From: an uncultured Alphaproteobacteria bacterium | GTDB taxonomy: Bacteria; Pseudomonadota; Alphaproteobacteria; Geminicoccales; Geminicoccaceae | Assembly: GCA_937995535.1 (NCBI GenBank) | Contig: CALKJU010000009.1 | Span: forward strand, 1-64,000 | DNA: 64,000 nt | Reading direction: 5' to 3' | The notes under the pieces: generated by a model | Told to the model about the DNA's origin: nothing | What the model saw: the letters and a program-made list of their open reading frames with translations, nothing else | The model's database searches: none | Shown: positions 62,120 through 64,000 of the stretch, one piece after another | How the letters are laid out: each line of letters opens with the position of its first letter | How positions within the stretch are numbered: position 1 is the first letter of the stretch | Program-made: the position numbers and the translations under genes

Positions 62120-62917
62120 TCAGTAGCGCCAGGCGGAGTGGATCGCCGCGATGCCACCGCTGAGGTTGCGGTGCTTGACCTGGTCGAAGCCGGCGCGCGC
62201 GATCAGCCGGGCGAACGTCGTCTGGTCGGGAAAGCGGCGGATGCTCTCGGCGAGATAGCGATAGCTCGCGGCATCGCCGGCGACGAGCCGGCCGAGCTGC
62301 GGCAGCACGGTGAACGAGTAGGCGTCGTACAACCGCTCGAGACCGGGCAGAACGACCCGGCTGAACTCGAGGCACAAGAACCGCCCGCCGGGCCGCAGGA
62401 CGCGGTAGGCCTCGGCGAGTGCCGCCTCGAGCCGGGTCACGTTGCGGATGCCGAAGGCGATCGTGTAGGCGTCGAAGCTGCGATCCGGCAGCGGCAGCCG
62501 CTCGGCGTCCCCGGCGATCCACAGGACCTCACCGAGCCAGCCGCGCTCGACGGCACGGTCGCGGCCGACGGCGAGCATCGCCGGGTTGATGTCGACCAGG
62601 GCCACCTCGGCGGCGCCGTCGAGCCGGTCGAGCAGGCGAAAGGCGATGTCGCCCGTGCCCCCGGCGACGTCGAGATGCCGACAGCCGCGGCGCGGCATCA
62701 GCCAGTCGATCAGCGCATCCTTCCACAGGCGATGGACGCCGGCGCTCATCAGGTCGTTCATCAGGTCGTAGCGGCCGGCAACGCGCTCGAACACGCCGCG
62801 CACGCGCGCCGCCTTCTCCGCCGGGTCGACCGGCTGGAAGCCGAAGGAGTGGGCGAGCGTCTCCGCGGCGCGTTCCGGGCTCTCGCCGGCGTCGCTTGCT
62901 GCGCGCCGCTCGCTCAT
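62120..62917 (-). CDS. ubiE: Ubiquinone/menaquinone methyltransferase UbiE
   Basis: This protein of about 265 residues C-methylates the quinone ring with [23 protein letters not shown] and [20 protein letters not shown] (SAM binding) are standard, followed by [19 protein letters not shown] and [23 protein letters not shown] 62917 (MSERRA) was chosen; the open frame continues to 62983. It is divergent from mutM and precedes ubiB. Confidence 0.96.
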   Translation of the reverse strand: MSERRAASDAGESPERAAETLAHSFGFQPVDPAEKAARVRGVFERVAGRYDLMNDLMSAGVHRLWKDALIDWLMPRRGCRHLDVAGGTGDIAFRLLDRLDGAAEVALVDINPAMLAVGRDRAVERGWLGEVLWIAGDAERLPLPDRSFDAYTIAFGIRNVTRLEAALAEAYRVLRPGGRFLCLEFSRVVLPGLERLYDAYSFTVLPQLGRLVAGDAASYRYLAESIRRFPDQTTFARLIARAGFDQVKHRNLSGGIAAIHSAWRY

Positions 62918-63009
62918 GCAGAAGACCGCCCTCGCGGATGGGTTGGTGCCGCGGCTTCTAGGTGAGCCGGCCGGAGCCAGCAAGCCGCGGCCGGTGCGCG
63001 GAGCCCCCC

Positions 63010-63825
63010 TTGCCCGAGCTACCCGAGGTCGAGACGACGATGCGCGCGCTCGCGACGCGGCTGACCGGACGACGTGTGCTCAGCGTGACGCAACGCCGGC
63101 CCGACATCCGCTTCCCCATGCCGCAGCAGCTACCCGAGCGCCTCGCCGGCCGGGCTCTAACCGGGTTCGCCCGGCGCGGCAAGTTCATCCAGACCTTCCT
63201 CGACGACGGCATGGTGCTCCTGCTCCATCTCGGGATGTCGGGGCGGCTCCTGCTGGGCGCGACACCGCAGGGACCGCACGAGCACCTGACCTTCGCGTTC
63301 GACGACGGCAGCCTGTTGCGCTTCGTCGATCCGCGCCGGTTCGGCATGGTCGACCTCGTCCCGGCGAGCGAGCTGCAGGCGCATCGCTGGCTCGCCGGGC
63401 TCGGCGCGGAACCGCTCGCGCCCGGGTTCGACGGCGCCGCCTTGCGCCGGGCTCTCGCCGGGCGGCGGGTCGCCGTCAAGCTCGCCTTGATGGACCAGCG
63501 GCGGCTCGTGGGCGTCGGCAACATCTATGCCAGCGAGAGCCTGTATCGCGCGCGGATCTCGCCGCTGCGGCCGGCAGGCCGGGTCGGCGCCGCCGCCTGC
63601 GCCCGGCTCGCCGCCGCCGTCCGCGAGGTCCTGGGCGAGGCGATCGCGGCCGGCGGCTCATCCTTGCGCGACTACGTCCAGTCGAACGGCGAGCTGGGCC
63701 ACTTCCAGAACGATTTCCGGGTGTACGACCGCGCCGGGTCGCCCTGCCCAGGGTGCGCGCGGCCGATCCGCCGGATCGTCCAGGGCGGCCGCGCCACCTT
63801 CTACTGCCCGACCTGCCAGCGCTGA
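63010..63825 (+). CDS. mutM: Formamidopyrimidine-DNA glycosylase
   Basis: This 271-residue base-excision repair enzyme removes 8-oxoguanine and formamidopyrimidines and nicks the site. The start codon is TTG 63010; after Met removal the N-terminal catalytic [11 protein letters not shown] is exposed, which fixes the start. The beta-hairpin lysine is in [15 protein letters not shown], and [17 protein letters not shown] is the H2TH region. A zinc finger closes the protein (CPGCARPI and FYCPTCQR). It is divergent from ubiE, the usual alphaproteobacterial order near rpsT and dnaA. Confidence 0.96.
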   Translation: MPELPEVETTMRALATRLTGRRVLSVTQRRPDIRFPMPQQLPERLAGRALTGFARRGKFIQTFLDDGMVLLLHLGMSGRLLLGATPQGPHEHLTFAFDDGSLLRFVDPRRFGMVDLVPASELQAHRWLAGLGAEPLAPGFDGAALRRALAGRRVAVKLALMDQRRLVGVGNIYASESLYRARISPLRPAGRVGAAACARLAAAVREVLGEAIAAGGSSLRDYVQSNGELGHFQNDFRVYDRAGSPCPGCARPIRRIVQGGRATFYCPTCQR

Positions 63826-64000
63826 CGGCGGGGTGCCGGGCGGGCGGTCAGCACCTCGGACGGTCGCGTGTCGACGGGTCGAGCCGACCATCGGCAACGC
63901 GGTCTTGAACGGCCGACTGGTGGCGACGATCGCGCCAACTGCCGGAGCTTGAAGGCCGGTGCAGGCTCCTTCTTGCGTCGCCACTGCCGGCCCCACCACA
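63826..64000. other. Terminal region without a recognised gene
   Basis: The last 175 bases follow the mutM stop. A weak hairpin (GGTGC/GCACC at 63832-63836 and 63851-63855) could end mutM transcription. No start of the following gene is recognisable. Confidence 0.35.

Noticed and set aside
63658-63999. A 113-residue minus-strand frame at the window end
   Set aside because: More than half is antisense to the mutM zinc finger region, and no ribosome-binding site or known motif is present.

Overview
This is 64 kb of a very GC-rich, densely coded bacterial chromosome. Gene content and order point to an alphaproteobacterium, probably Rhodospirillales-like. The evidence is an HdaA-type DnaA homologue beside DUF2066 and purM/purN, a PhaR polyhydroxyalkanoate regulator, an LdtR-like MarR regulator, the blocks fabD-fabG-acpP-fabF-mltG and rpsF-rpsR-rplI, and the mutM / ubiE-ubiB-coaBC-dut block. 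I cannot name the species. I see no rRNA, tRNA, CRISPR array or insertion sequence.

Layout. 1-9.2 kb is accessory metabolism: a DUF302 tail, an anion permease with its TetR regulator facing an OsmC gene across two matching candidate operators, an aspartoacylase-like hydrolase, an SDR, small membrane proteins, DUF2237, an S9 peptidase and a lipoprotein. 9.3-11.4 kb has an SplB-like radical SAM protein and a secreted repeat protein with its own promoter. 11.5-15.1 kb is an amine (probably putrescine) utilisation regulon: a class III aminotransferase, an FCD-type GntR regulator and a glutamine-synthetase-like ligase, tied together by four GTGATCAC sites. 15.2-20.0 kb holds mtnK, a TPR/SPOR protein, a GNAT, a PLP lyase and an FAH-family enzyme. 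20.1-22.3 kb is a plasmid-like partition cassette (ParA, ribbon-helix-helix protein, tandem repeats) followed by an unrecognised HTH-like protein.

22.3-34.9 kb is mostly housekeeping: mazG-xseA, a secreted protein of unknown function, asd, leuB, a TPR/SPOR lipoprotein, hdaA, a CDP-alcohol phosphatidyltransferase, DUF2066, purM-purN and ndk. 35.1-35.5 kb is a DUF4405-like membrane gene broken by one frameshift. 35.8-42.6 kb covers holC-pepA, lptD-surA-rsmA (no pdxA) and gmk. 42.7-44.6 kb has an SDR and three small genes, two of them for membrane proteins. 44.6-50.5 kb is fatty acid synthesis (fabD, fabG, acpP, fabF) plus mltG and the ribosomal operon rpsF-rpsR-rplI with a candidate S6:S18 leader hairpin. 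50.6-54.9 kb has phaR, ldtR and a valine degradation operon (acyl-CoA dehydrogenase, 3-hydroxyisobutyryl-CoA hydrolase, mmsB). 55.0-63.8 kb has hemB, a drug/metabolite exporter, cysK with an Rrf2 regulator, dut, coaBC, ubiB, ubiE and divergent mutM.

Themes. Overlapping stop/start junctions are frequent (ATGA, TGATG, and TTGA with a TTG start), so translational coupling looks common. Non-ATG starts are frequent. The best candidates for something new are the ParA/RHH/repeat cassette, the GTGATCAC amine regulon, the secreted proteins with AT-rich upstream regions, and the small-protein group at 43.6-44.6 kb. Starts, promoters and operators were read by eye and are inferences; no database search was possible.
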